A stretch of 60,000 nucleotides of DNA from the NCBI RefSeq assembly GCF_932526225.1, contig NC_064034.1, forward strand, positions 16,940,887 to 17,000,886. Direction: 5' to 3'. Below the pieces are notes generated by a model, which worked only from the letters and a program-made list of their open reading frames with translations, was not told the DNA's origin and ran no database searches. This document shows, one piece after another, positions 12,501-21,335 of this stretch (the first letter of the stretch is position 1; each line of letters opens with the position of its first letter). The stretch is from Nematostella vectensis. Lineage: Eukaryota; Cnidaria; Anthozoa; Actiniaria; Edwardsiidae. The position numbers and the translations under genes are program-made.

Positions 12501-15500
12501 TTGTTGTTGATGGTGATATTTCGTTGTTGTTGATGATGATATTTTGTTGTTGTTGACGATGATATTTCGTTGTTGTTGATGATGATATTTTGATGTTGAT
12601 GATGATAATATTTTGTTGTTGATGATGGTGATGATATTTTGTTGTTGATGGTGATGATATTTTGTTGTTGTTGATTATGATATTTTGTTGTCGTTGATTA
12701 TTACGATGCCGTTTTTATTGCTGCTGTTGTTGTGCACTTTGAGGGTGATGATGCTGCCGTTATTGCCGTTTTGCTACTAGTTTATCTATTCCCCACTTAT
12801 ATACTAACATGGAGGCATGATAGCTGCTAAAGTTAACATCTCTTATTTGATAGTTCTAGTTACCGTTTTTCCATTTGGCCGTTGTTCATCCCTTTTGTTG
12901 CTGCCCAACACAGGCTTCTGAGAAGGTAAAGGTGATCCAAGGTAACACTACTCGAGACACTCGCCGCCATTCTATGGTTGATGATCTGCAATACGCTAGG
13001 TCTGTTATTCTGGAAGAAAAAGTGGACAAGGCCCACGACCGGAAGGCATCCGAGAACAGAAAAGTGAGTTTGACCTACAATGGTTCAAACCATTCAAACC
13101 TACCAGAAGCATTGTAGTTCTTCAGAAGTTTTATGCATTATTTTTACCACAAATGTCAAGCGTTTGATAAGAGTGGGGAGCTTTTACAACATCGACGAAT
13201 GTAAAACAAAACGTGAAAAGTGCCGGATTATTCGGCATTTAAAACTGAGGAAACTATGCGTGTGAAAGAACTTTATCTTATATGCCTTGATATCTTTTTG
13301 TTATCCTAACTTCGACCACAATGCAATATACTGACCCTTATTTACAAATGCCTAGAAAATGAAACAGCTTACAGCTGTAGCCCGGAACTTAACGGGAAAT
13401 CATGAATAATATGGCGTTGACATGCCCAGATATTAGCTGTCACGACACATAGACGTACACCAATAAAGCATCAACAGTTAATGCTGATAACGGAAGTTGT
13501 GAAAGAGCAAAGTAATGATGATAATAATAATGTTATTTGTCCGGCAGATCGTTCGAAGGAATACTGGTGATTCTAAAGGCCGTAGGTTTTCCATGGCTGA
13601 AGATCTCGCGTACGCCTGCAGCGTTATCGTTCCACATGAGGAAGACAAGACCAGGGACCATCACGCTAGTGAGAAACGTCGTGTCATCAAGAAGGAGACT
13701 TCAAGGCGACACTCGCTGCTCGAGGGGGTAGGTGGAAAAGTGGAGATGTCCCCTGGCGATAGTGGTATATGAGGAATCTACTGTATACTAGAGGAGCTAC
13801 ACTTTCAAGATGACTTACCCTTGCAATAGCTTAGCCGTTTAGGATAACTTACCCTTGCAATAGCTGAGCCGTTTAGGATAACTTACCCTTGCAATAGCTG
13901 AGCCGTTTAGTATAACTAACCCTTGCAATAGCTGAGCCGTTTAGGATAACTGACCCTTGCAATAGCTGAGCCGTTTAGGATAACTGACCCTTGCAATAGC
14001 TGAGCCGTTTAGGATAAATGATCCTTGCAATAGCTGAGCCGTTTAGGATAACTGATCCTTGCAATAGCTGAGCCGTTTAGGATAACTTACCCTTGCAATA
14101 GCTGAGCCGTTTAGTATAACTAACCCTTGCAATAGCTGAGCCGTTTAGGATAACTGACCCTTGCAATAGCTGAGCCGTTTAGGATAACTGATCCTTGCAA
14201 TAGCTGAGCCGTTTAGGATAACTTACCCTTGCAATAGCTGAGCCATTTAGGATAACTTACCCTTGCAATAGCTGAGCCGTTTAGGATAACTGACCCTTGC
14301 AATAGCTGAGCCGTTAAGGATAACTGATCCTTGCAATAGCTGAGCCGTTTAGGATAGCTTGCCCTTGCAATAGCTGAGCCGTTTAGGATAACTGACCCTT
14401 GCAATAGCTGAGCCGTTTAGGATAAATGATTCTTGCAATAGCTGAGCCGTTTAGGATAACTTACCCTTGCAATAGCTGAGTCGTTTAGGATAACTGACCC
14501 TTGCAATAGCTGAGCCGTTTAGGATAAATGATCCTTGCAATAGCTGAGCCGTTTAGGATAACTTGCCCTTGCAACAGCTGAGCCGTTTAGGATAACTAAA
14601 CCTTGCATATAGCTGAGCCGTTTAGGATAACTGATTCTTGCAATAGCTGAGCCGTTTAGGATAACTTACCCTTGCAATAGCTTGGTCGTTTAGGATAACT
14701 GACCCTTGCAACAGGTGAGCCTTTAAGATAACTGACCCTTGCAATAGCTGAGCCATTTAGGATAACTTGCCCTTGCAACAGCTGAGCCGTTTAGGATAAC
14801 TAAACCTTGCAATAGCTGAGCCGTTTAGGATAACTGACCCTTGCAATAACTAACCGTTTAGGAAAACTGATCCTAGCGACTTTCACCTTGGTTGCACTCG
14901 GAGATTTTTTTGTGTAGCCCACACGGGTTTATGGTACCAAATAAATAAGTAAATAAGCGTAAATGAAACCAAACCCAAGGAATATGTAGCATTCTATCTT
15001 TCCGAAACCAGGATTTAGCAGTTTATAGGTAACCCATGAATCACTGCGGGCTACGACACGTGGATGTATTTATTTATTTGAAATTGGACGATATCGATGA
15101 TGGTTGAAGTGACATTCTATGTGACATAAGTCTCCTGAGAAGCCGTGACATGGCACAAATCACGTGGTCCATTACAGGGCGTGACATAGCACTAATCACG
15201 TGGTCCATGACACAGCGTCACATAGCACTAATCACATAGTACAGCATTAACCACGTGGCTCATAAAAATGGCGTGACAACACATAGCATGGATCACTTGA
15301 CTAATTTTTCACGTTGGCACTTTCAGGGCTAGGCATGGCTAACGTTTTTGTTTATGCCCCTCCCCCTTCCTACTCAGGTGGAATTCGCGCACTCGGTGAT
15401 CATTCCCGATCAGCATGTACAGCAGCTTGATAAGAAGGCTGCTGACCGACGCGACAAGATCCAACACACGCCCAGCACCAACAAACGCCAGCAGTCCATG

Positions 15501-15764
15501 CAAGATCACATCGAGCGAGCCAGGTCCATCGTCCTCTCGGAACAAGCCTCCGCCAGCAGCAGTGAACAACGTATGTATAAAAGTCAATAGACACCACCCA
15601 TACTAGGTTATCAAGTTAATTTACCATTTGTCAAGCTCTTTCCTAGCTTCTCGAAGTGACCTTTGTTTTATGATTTAGTTAAGTCTCGCCGATCAAATAA
15701 GAACCGCCGATCCAGGCATAGCCGATCACGCGACTCGGGCGAAAGCTCAACTAGCTCAGCTTAA
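538..15764 (+). CDS. Unrecognised multi-repeat single-pass membrane protein (14 coding exons)
   Basis: Inferred exons are 538 or 587-2161, 2690-3241, 3793-4362, 4918-5445, 7327-7710, 8081-8194, 8790-8920, 9423-9541, 10322-10603, 12106-12250, 12914-13063, 13548-13727, 15378-15570 and 15679-15764. All introns have GT-AG ends and every junction keeps phase (phase 1 through the eighth exon, then 0 or 2). From the ATG at 538 the product is about 1,685 residues. In order it has an acidic Asp/Glu-rich N-terminus, eight FPTRVTEL-type repeats, four copies of an exon-encoded module beginning KKYDRIINGKKKRFGLLPTE, a basic KRRKR motif, one transmembrane helix, and a Lys/Arg-rich tail with five repeats. 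I recognise no known family. The N-terminal 1,100-odd residues contain no cysteine that I could see and look disordered. The true start may lie upstream: the 538 ATG sits in a minisatellite and an acceptor-like site at 585-586 gives phase 1, like the next introns. Cellular role unknown. Confidence 0.75.
587..2161 (+). CDS. Gene 1, large exon A: acidic region, FPTR repeats, first partial module
   Basis: The frame is open from 538, but TTCTATAG at 579-586 is a plausible acceptor that would make this a phase 1-1 internal exon. The donor is GGAAG|GTAAGA at 2161/2162. The first ~165 codons are very rich in Asp, Glu and Gln (runs of DDDQSLEDE type). Nt ~1030-1740 encode eight degenerate copies of [TS]-x-FPTRVTELFNKYLYTG spaced about 30-40 residues apart, probably short amphipathic helices. 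The end (nt ~1867-2161) matches the second half of the downstream duplicated exons (SEEQWKHAKKGESIRPSDEQ). No signal peptide is seen at 538. A dibasic QKRD lies at nt ~1803-1815. Confidence 0.7.
2690..3241 (+). CDS. Gene 1, duplicated module exon B1 (full length)
   Basis: Acceptor TTCTTCAG|CC and donor GAAG|GTGAGA make a symmetric phase 1-1 exon of 552 nt, so copies can be added without breaking the frame. It encodes the first half (KKYDRIINGKKKRFGLLPTE, NEDGSVTPKPGYSLGKKGYV, LPGMDSDEHFQIDVDDDE) and the second half (EEQWKRAKKGESIRPSDEQL, GGGLDPSFGSSHREFRRSL, DDLSEGRAGSSRTGSEG). The module mixes basic and acidic patches, lacks cysteine and matches no domain I know. Confidence 0.75.
3793..4362 (+). 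CDS. Gene 1, duplicated module exon B2 (longest copy)
   Basis: Acceptor AACCTTCAG|CC, donor AACTG|GTACGT, 570 nt, phase 1-1. The coding sequence is almost identical to B1 apart from a different linker after the DVDDEE acidic block (YEGIRSYTDPGAYSG). The 3' end differs: it stops in ..GTSEST-G, as B3 stops in ..ARST-G, whereas A, B1 and B4 end in ..AGKH-x-EG. Confidence 0.75.
4918..5445 (+). CDS. Gene 1, duplicated module exon B3
   Basis: Acceptor TTACTATCAG|CG, donor AACTG|GTACGC, 528 nt, phase 1-1. It starts ARGGKKYDRIINGKKKR instead of AKPHKKYDRI and ends in RAGSSRTGSEGVIDDPDS and a divergent SVTARSTG tail. The intron just upstream (TTACCTCCTCGATATAA ... TATCAG) is shared with B4, so the duplication unit included intron sequence. 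Confidence 0.75.
6012..6342. mobile_element. MITE-like element, family 1 copy a
   Basis: Inverted ends CAGGCCCGTACC at 6012 and GGTACGGGCCTG ending at 6342. The interior has no transposase ORF. It is clearly homologous to the element at 11705-12061: both share AGTGGACCT, GTTTTGTCTACAAATAGCAC and GTGGACTTTCGGCCGTTGTG in the same order. It lies in an intron of gene 1. A target-site duplication is not clear. Confidence 0.75.
6566..7160. mobile_element. MITE-like element, 595 bp, with TATTAT flanks
   Basis: Terminal inverted repeats CAGGGCTTCTGGAATTACGCG / its complement close the element exactly. It is flanked by a perfect 6-bp direct repeat, TATTAT (6560-6565 and 7161-7166), which looks like a target-site duplication. 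Subterminal CGCGTAATTTAGCGCGTAA motifs repeat many times at both ends. No ORF of note. The CAGGG end resembles hAT-type elements, but a 6-bp duplication is not the usual 8 bp, so the superfamily is left open. Confidence 0.85.
7327..7710 (+). CDS. Gene 1, duplicated module exon B4 (internally deleted)
   Basis: Acceptor TTACCATCAG|CG, donor GGAAG|GTGAGA, 384 nt, phase 1-1. The first half is nearly identical to B1-B3. The block from EEQWKRAKKG to FRRSL is missing, so DELDELED runs directly into RSEGRAGSSRTGSEG. The deletion keeps frame. It is either a recombination product between copies or a functional shorter unit. Confidence 0.75.
8081..8194 (+). CDS. Gene 1, small exon (juxtamembrane linker 1)
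   Basis: Acceptor TTTTCCGCAG|AT and donor GCAGC|GTAAGC give a 114-nt phase 1-1 exon with polar linker sequence (DERDYVTSPPRVDEDINLHS ... SLMQ). The frame would stay open to 8262 if not spliced, but the GTAAGC donor is the one whose phase fits the next exon. Confidence 0.6.
8790..8920 (+). CDS. Gene 1, exon with polybasic KRRKR motif before the membrane helix
   Basis: Acceptor TGCTTACAG|CT (phase 1) and donor GATGAG|GTGAGA (phase 0), 131 nt. The residues GDTREGRTKRRKRAIYNHH contain an R/K-rich stretch that fits a furin-type proprotein convertase site (R-x-K/R-R), about 30 residues before the transmembrane helix. It could equally be a basic binding patch. The donor region is repeated twice more downstream. 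Confidence 0.65.
8918..9030. repeat. 51-bp tandem repeat of a 5' splice site, 3 copies
   Basis: The sequence ATGAGGTGAGAACCATCTA at the exon donor recurs at +51 (8969) and in variant form (ATGAGGTAAGAAGCATCT) at +102 (9020). Each copy keeps a good GAG|GT(G/A)AGA donor. Use of the second or third donor would bring in the TAA that follows the first GTGAGAACCATC. Confidence 0.85.
9248..9412. repeat. 21-bp minisatellite (CACGAGCTCACACGTGCTTG), ~8 copies
   Basis: Tandem copies of CACGAGCTCACACGTGCTTG-T with a TCACGTGATCACACGTGCTT variant, in the intron just upstream of the transmembrane exon. CACGTG-like palindromes recur in it; any E-box role is speculation. Confidence 0.85.
9423..9541 (+). CDS. 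Gene 1, transmembrane exon
   Basis: Acceptor GTCTTTCCAG|GCTGCC (phase 0), donor TTTCCA|GTAAGT (phase 2), 119 nt. It encodes AAGDSQCANALIGG and then a strongly hydrophobic stretch of about 24 residues (FTIFCFWVMFLLVLFLSLF), followed by IQTHF. This is a clear single transmembrane helix. The next exon starts with WQHLQQWRRKKK, so the positive-inside rule puts the C-terminal side in the cytosol. Confidence 0.8.
9541..10145. repeat. 21-bp minisatellite seeded on the splice donor, ~28 copies
   Basis: The unit is TGTCCAGTAAGTACCATG plus TAT/GAT. It starts at the exon donor TTTCCAGTAAGTAGCATG itself, so nearly every unit carries a CCA|GTAAGT donor-like sequence. Because 21 is a multiple of 3, several frames stay open on both strands for 140-200 codons; these are not genes. 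Confidence 0.95.
10322..10603 (+). CDS. Gene 1, juxtamembrane cytoplasmic exon
   Basis: Acceptor GTTGAACAG|C, donor TTACAG|GTATGA, 282 nt, phases 2-2. It begins WQHLQQWRRKKKSGRVNF, a strongly basic stop-transfer sequence, followed by a polar region (KKERCPTGYPKPSS, VLIEVPNKSQFVDVQEGFNY). No known domain is recognised. Confidence 0.75.
10735..11703. repeat. Compound ATC/ATT-rich minisatellite
   Basis: Interspersed units such as ATCACCATCAACACTGATAT and CATCATCCTTATCATCATT with a trinucleotide-like rhythm. It opens long frames on both strands (for example Met/Ile-rich or Asp-rich translations of 240-370 codons) that I reject as coding. It lies in an intron of gene 1. Confidence 0.95.
11705..12061. 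mobile_element. MITE-like element, family 1 copy b
   Basis: Ends AAGCCCGTACCCTGG and CCTGGGTACGAGCCT are inverted and match the 6012-6342 element, as does the interior. It contains an uninterrupted G run of about 22 at ~11779-11800. It stops about 45 bp before the acceptor of the next coding exon, so it may supply or border that exon's branch-point region. Confidence 0.7.
12106..12250 (+). CDS. Gene 1, cytoplasmic tail repeat 1
   Basis: Acceptor TTGCCATTGCAG|C (phase 2), donor CAAAAG|GTACGT (phase 0), 145 nt. Encodes KKDRRSSEKRRVIQRVTS and the first degenerate tail repeat, LLSSLSFAKSVIFEGDEAKK. The core SLSFAKSVI aligns with DLQYARSVI and DLAYACSVI in the next exons. Confidence 0.75.
12265..12715. 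repeat. GTTGTTGATGATGATATTTT minisatellite
   Basis: About twenty degenerate copies of GTTGTTGATGATGATATTTT (18-24 bp, variable numbers of GTT and GAT triplets). Begins about 15-25 bp after the donor of the preceding exon. Confidence 0.9.
12914..13063 (+). CDS. Gene 1, cytoplasmic tail repeat 2
   Basis: Acceptor CCAACACAG|GCT, donor AGAAAA|GTGAGT, exactly 150 nt, phase 0-0. Encodes ASEKVKVIQGNTTRDT followed by RRHSMVDDLQYARSVILEE. RRHS fits a basophilic kinase consensus (PKA-type R-R-x-S); phosphorylation is inferred only. Confidence 0.8.
13548..13727 (+). CDS. Gene 1, cytoplasmic tail repeats 3 and start of 4
   Basis: Acceptor TGTCCGGCAG|ATC, donor GAGGGG|GTAGGT, 180 nt, phase 0-0. Encodes RRFSMAEDLAYACSVIVPHE and then ASEKRRVIKKETSRRHSLLEG. 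The fourth repeat is split by the intron and continues in the next exon as VEFAHSVIIP. Confidence 0.75.
13795..14880. repeat. 35-bp minisatellite, ~30 copies
   Basis: Unit CTTGCAATAGCTGAGCCGTT followed by TAGGATAACTGACCC; copies differ mainly in GACCC/TACCC/GATCC at the end. Sits in the intron before the last tail-repeat exon, starting about 70 bp after the donor. Confidence 0.95.
15118..15290. repeat. ~41-bp repeat, about 4 degenerate copies
   Basis: Copies of GCGTGACATAGCACTAATCA followed by CGTGGTCCAT; the last ones are diverged. Same intron as the 35-bp array. Confidence 0.7.
15378..15570 (+). CDS. Gene 1, cytoplasmic tail repeats 4 and 5
   Basis: Acceptor CCTACTCAG|GTG (phase 0), donor GAACAAC|GTATGT (phase 1), 193 nt. 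Encodes VEFAHSVIIPDQHVQQ (end of repeat 4), then KRQQSMQDHIERARSIVLSE, the fifth and most diverged copy, followed by a Ser-rich stretch. Confidence 0.75.
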
Positions 15765-15771
15765 ACCCCTG
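15679..15771 (+). CDS. Gene 1, last coding exon with stop
   Basis: Acceptor TTATGATTTAG|TT (phase 1). Encodes an RS-type end, KSRRSNKNRRSRHSRSRDSG ... STSSA, with the TAA at 15762-15764. Seven bases after the stop there is a consensus donor, CCTG|GTGAGT (15772), so the 3' UTR is probably interrupted by an intron. Confidence 0.75.
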
Positions 15772-15825
15772 GTGAGTCATGATAATAACACATATGGAGG
15801 TTAACAAGTAAAACAATAAAAACAT

Positions 15826-17800
15826 GCTATAGCCAGTAACACAATATTAGCCCAGTAACACAATACTACCCCAGTATCACAATACTTCAACCAGTGACGC
15901 AATACTACACCCAGTAACACAATACTACACCAGTAACACAATACTACACCCAGTAACACAATACTACCCCAGTAACATAATACTACACCAGTAAATCAAT
16001 ACTACACCAGTAACACAATACTACACCAGTAACACAATACTACACCAGTATCACAATACTACACCAGTAACACAATACTACACCAGTAACACAATACTAC
16101 ACCAGTAACACAATACTACACCAGTAACACAATACTACACCAGTAACACAATACTACACCAGTAACACAATACTACACCAGTAACACAATACTACACCAG
16201 TATCACAATACTACACCAGTAACACAATACTACACCAGTAACACAATACTACACCAGTAACACAATTATACACCAGTAACACAATACTATCCCAGTATCA
16301 CAATACTACACCAGTAACGCAATACTACACCAGTAACACAATACTACACCAGTAACACAATACTACACCAGTAACACAATACTACACCAGTAACACAATA
16401 CTACACCAGTATCACAATACTATCCCAGTAACACAATACTACACCAGTAACACAATACTACACCAGTAACAAAATACTATCCCAGTATCACAATACTACC
16501 CCAGTAACACAATACTACACCAGTATCACAATACTACACCAGTAACATAATACTACCCCAGTAACACAATACTACACCAGTAACACAATACTACCCCAGT
16601 ATCACAATACTACACCAGTAACATAATACTCCACCCAGTAACCCAATACTACACCAGTAACATAATACTCCACCCAGTAATGCAATACTACACCAGTAAA
16701 TTAATACTATCCCAGTAACACAATACTACACCAGTATCACAATACTACCCCAGTAACACAATACTACCCCAGTATCACAATACTACACCAGTAACAGAAT
16801 ACTACACCATTATCACAATACTACCCCAGTAACATAATACTACACCAGTAACACAATACTACACCAGTAACACAATACTACACCAGTAACACAATACTAC
16901 CCCAGTAACATAATACTACCCCAGTAACAGAATACTACACCAGTAAATCAATACTATCCCAGTAACACAATACTACACCAGTAACACAATACTACACCAG
17001 TAACACAATACTACCCCAGTAACATAATACTACACCAGTAACACAATACTACCCCAGTAACATAATACTACACCAGTAACACAATACTACACCAGTAACA
17101 TAATACTACACCAGTAACACAATACTACACCAGTAACAGAATACTACACCAGTAACACAATACTACCCCAGTAACAGAATACTACACCAGTAACACAATA
17201 CTACCCCAGTAACATAATACTACACCAGTAACACAATACTACACCAGTATCACAATACTACACCAGTAACACAATACTACACCAGTAACACAATACTACA
17301 CCAGTAACACAATACTACCCCAGTAACACAATACTACACCAGCAACACAATACTACCCCAGTAACATAATACTACACCAGTAACACAATACTACACCAGT
17401 ATCACAATACTACACCAGTAACACAATACTACCCCAGTAACACAATACTACACCAGTAACACAATACTACACCAGTAACACAATACTACCCCAGTAACAC
17501 AATACTACACCAGTAACACAATACTACACCAGTAACACAATACTACACCAGCAACCCAATACTACACCAGTAACCCAATACTACCCCAGTAACATAATAC
17601 TACACCAGTAACACAATACTACCCCAGTATCACAATACTACACCAGTAACACAATACTACACTAGTAACACAATACTACACTAGTAACACAATAATACAC
17701 AAGTAACACAATACTACACCAGTAACATAATACTCCACCCAGTAACACATTACTATACCAGTAACACAATACTACACTATAACACAATGCTAAACCAGTG
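15826..17800. repeat. 19-bp minisatellite, ~100 copies
   Basis: Unit CCAGTAACACAATACTACA with common CCCAGTATC and CATAATACT variants. Lies in the putative 3' UTR intron of gene 1. Confidence 0.95.
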
Positions 17801-17972
17801 TTACAATGCTTCTGCTTTGATTGGTCAAAGTTCAAATAACAAATAACAAGTCTAATTTACACTCCCACCTCTTACCCATCTAGCCATCCGGTGTTACTGA
17901 TTAACTACTTCTCCTAATAATTTCCTCGCCTAATATTCCTCTCCTAATGTCACCATTTATATTTTATTCCAG

Positions 17973-18255
17973 ACTTCACCTTAATTTCAAGACTACGACT
18001 TCTATACTGGAAATACCACTGGAACATTTTGTATTTACTCTGTTTTTAACTCTTACGCTCTATACTTCCCCGCGTCTTTGCCATCTTTTTGACGCTGCTC
18101 TCAGCGCTGTTGTCAACCCGTGTAAGGGCCCGCACTTGTTTGATGACGCCACGCTGAACCATGTATTTCCGACCTCCTCCTCTGGCTTGTGTGCTATCTT
18201 TTAACCCTGTGAACAGCACAATTTGATACAGGATTAAACCTGATTTTAAAAAATC
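17973..18255 (+). other. Putative 3' UTR exon of gene 1
   Basis: A good acceptor (TTATATTTTATTCCAG at 17957-17972) is the first one beyond the minisatellite. About 260 nt later ATTAAA at 18233-18238 is a plausible poly(A) signal. The exon assignment rests on the donor right after the stop codon and is an inference; the open frame here (17947-18204) has no sign of being a protein. Confidence 0.4.
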
Positions 18256-21200
18256 ATTTTGTCACGGGTTTTCTTAAAGGGATGAGTGATGATGTTCTCT
18301 TAGCCATGTCCTAGCGAAGGGGTTCTTCCAGTCTTCTAATAATGAAAGAAAACAAAAGGGTTTTTTTTTATTTTAGCGCTTTTAAGCAATTAAAATTGCT
18401 ATCTTTTCTTGCCTTACTGTCCAATCGCGACCCGAGTTTTCAAAACACGATTTGTTTTGGTTTTCTGTTCCGTCAGTAAAACCATTCTAAGCCAATCACA
18501 GTCTCGCTTTGTTAACTTCCCTGGCTATCTTCTGGACGAAAACCCGAAAACCAGACAGTGTCGCGACAGAAAGCCGGGCAACTGCACTAGGCGAGAGATG
18601 GCAAGAATCTGATTGGCTTAGAATAATTTGACTGGCGCAAAAGAAAATCCCAAAAGACAATTTGAAAATGCGGCGGATTTGACAGTAACGAAAGGAGATA
18701 TTCTGTTTTTCAACGCGAGCATCGCTGTCCCGTCATCCTATTACGTCTGTGTCCATTGTTTGCTGTCGCTAACATACCCTTCGCTTTGTTTGTTGTCCCT
18801 AAGTTCGTTCAGTTCTAGCGATAAGCATAAGCCATGAGTAAAACTATTGAATGCATATTATCAAATCAAGACTTCTCGTTGACTGGATAGCCAACGGAAA
18901 TAATGCGCTCAAAACAATATATGCGCTGATCAAAAAGTCCCCTCGAATTTTGTTATAATGAAGCACATTAAATAAACGTTAATAGGACGCATGCACGTAC
19001 AGCGAAATAGGCATGAGTAATAAAATATGAATCGTCCTTAAAGAGCAATCAAAGTTGGATATTTCGGAGAGTGTTATTATTCCATAAGACACTTTGCATA
19101 CTCTTTTGAGAAGCGCACATGCATCTACAATCGACAAATTAAATGTTGAGAAGCGCACATGCATCTACAATCGACGAATTAATGTTGATAATTTTTTCAG
19201 TAGAAAACGCTTTCCATGTGTGCACGTCAAATATTCTAGTATAACTTCTTTGTACCCCACCCCCCCCCCCCCTTTCCTAGGAACCCCTTCCCCCTGGCAT
19301 CGTGTAGTCTGACACCTGCGATCTTAGTCTCAGTACGCAGCTCTTACAAGCTGCAATTTGATTGGGCAAATGAACAATATCCGCACCTCGACACAAAGAA
19401 CGAGAAGAATAGAGACAAAAGAACTCCTTTGTAGAACAAAGATAATAGGAGACAAAGCAGCTGCGTACTAACTCGTATATAACTGATTAAGAGATCATTT
19501 TATCAACCATTTGATTCGCCGACTGTAGCACATTAGCACCTTATCATCCGAATCTTGTGATATTGGCGATTCGTTTTAGCACAAAGTAACTGGCTTAGGG
19601 CCGACTGTTCTACAGGCACTCTGCTAGCGCTACTAAAAATAATCAACAACTGCTCGCTGAGGAGTCAAGATGCAAGCGGGGAGAATGCCATTCTGGTTTA
19701 TCTTACTTAGCTATTAACCCCAAGAGGTAAGGCTTTCCTTCAAAATGAGCCTACCGTTGTCTTAGTGATGACAAGGAACTGTTCAGTTTTATTCGCTTCT
19801 TCATTTTAAACTTTTTTTTAGAGTTGATGTCCAATACGTTTATCCGTTTAACAGGCTTCAAGAAGTGTTTGGTACCATACTTTCTTGTCATGTATTTTCT
19901 CTTCAACGAAAAAGAATATACTTATTCGATGTAAATTATATTCGTACAACTTTTGTTTGCTAACAAAAAAAAAATGATTGATTTTCATTTGATTAACACG
20001 TTAAACATTTATAATTTGTTATTAAATTTATACACTGTGGCAGACATTCAATTTGAATCCATTTTTCTCATCTTTTTATTTTCTTTTTACAAACAAACTC
20101 TCACTGGACCTTAGTTTGCTCATCCGATGAGCTAGATTTCTTTTCTCTTTGTCTTTTATCTAGTTTACAATTTATTTAAATGTGTAAAAATGACTGAATC
20201 GAGCCATCTGATTATAATGGTTTCTCATATTCAGGATATGGTTGTCGCTTTCTACTATGTCGATTCTGAACACAAAGTGCTTTAGGGTCACGTGATCGCA
20301 AATAGAGCCGCGAGAGACGGGTTCGTTTGCGACACGTTGTGCTTTGCGGAGACGGCTTGCGTGTCTATCAAACTATCACAAAAACGCGACTTTGTGCCAG
20401 ATAAACAACTCTACCGAGCAGTCACCGAACCACTCCCTGATGAGGTTTTTGGCGGATATGGAGATACCTAGTAAGGAAAAAGTTCGCATTTGAGACGTGT
20501 TTCAATGTGAATGAGTGGCTAGCCAATTCACCTTACCCTTACACGTCAACGTAAGTTTGCTTTAGGGAAGTGGATGGTGTGGTGAGTTCAAATCAAACCT
20601 TCCTTTGTTGGCCGTAGACATCGTGGATTTTCTCTACCTTCTTAGCTTGCTAGCTGTTTACTAAATTTAATTTCTTGGCCTTGGCTTCTAAGACTTTTAA
20701 GCTATATTGAGCCTGGTAGTATATAGCTGGATGGTGCTATTGGAAGCCAAAAATATATGTGAGAGAAGTTTGTAGTGAGCAAGGCTGACAAACGTGCAAA
20801 TAAATCGATGAAATTGTTGAATGGCACTTAATAAGCGTCTACAACAAACGCCGTACCAAGCTATGACAGTGCGTAAGCCTAACCTCTCTAATATGAGAAT
20901 GTTTGGATTGACATGCTTTGCATAACGATGAATATGGCAAATGCTTTGCTCAATCTTTATATTTGATGATAAACTTATTTGTATGCTCAGGTTATAAACC
21001 TAAAAAATGTGAGGAAAAAACCTTATGTATGCTCTGGAAAAGACTGATTTTGCAACATAACAAGTGTTGTTGTGTATAGAATATGCAATATTCGTATTAT
21101 TTTGATTTCTCAAATATTATTGTATTTTGATCAACTCTAAGTATATTATAAGCATTTGAATGATGTATTGTTCAAAACAAATACCCTTCGGATAAAAAAT

Positions 21201-21335
21201 ACCATAAAAAATACACTTTTTCTTTTCCAAGATAACGTTTATATTTGTGGTATAAAATTGATATTTGTAACATTCTTTGCTGATCAATTTGAAAAATAGC
21301 AAAGAAAAATAGATGAGAAATAAATATTGTTGACA
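18256..21335. other. Spacer without a recognisable gene
   Basis: I see no supported ORF. Notable points: inverted copies of ATTCTAAGCCAATCA at ~18484 and ~18610, a 40-bp tandem duplication (GAGAAGCGCACATGCATCTA) at ~19107-19185, and a GC-richer stretch at ~20281-20560 ending in GTCAAC|GTAAGT that could be a first exon or promoter region but has no ORF to support it. Confidence 0.5.

Noticed and set aside
17947-18204. 85-codon ORF
   Set aside because: No domain or codon signal; overlaps the better-supported 3' UTR exon.
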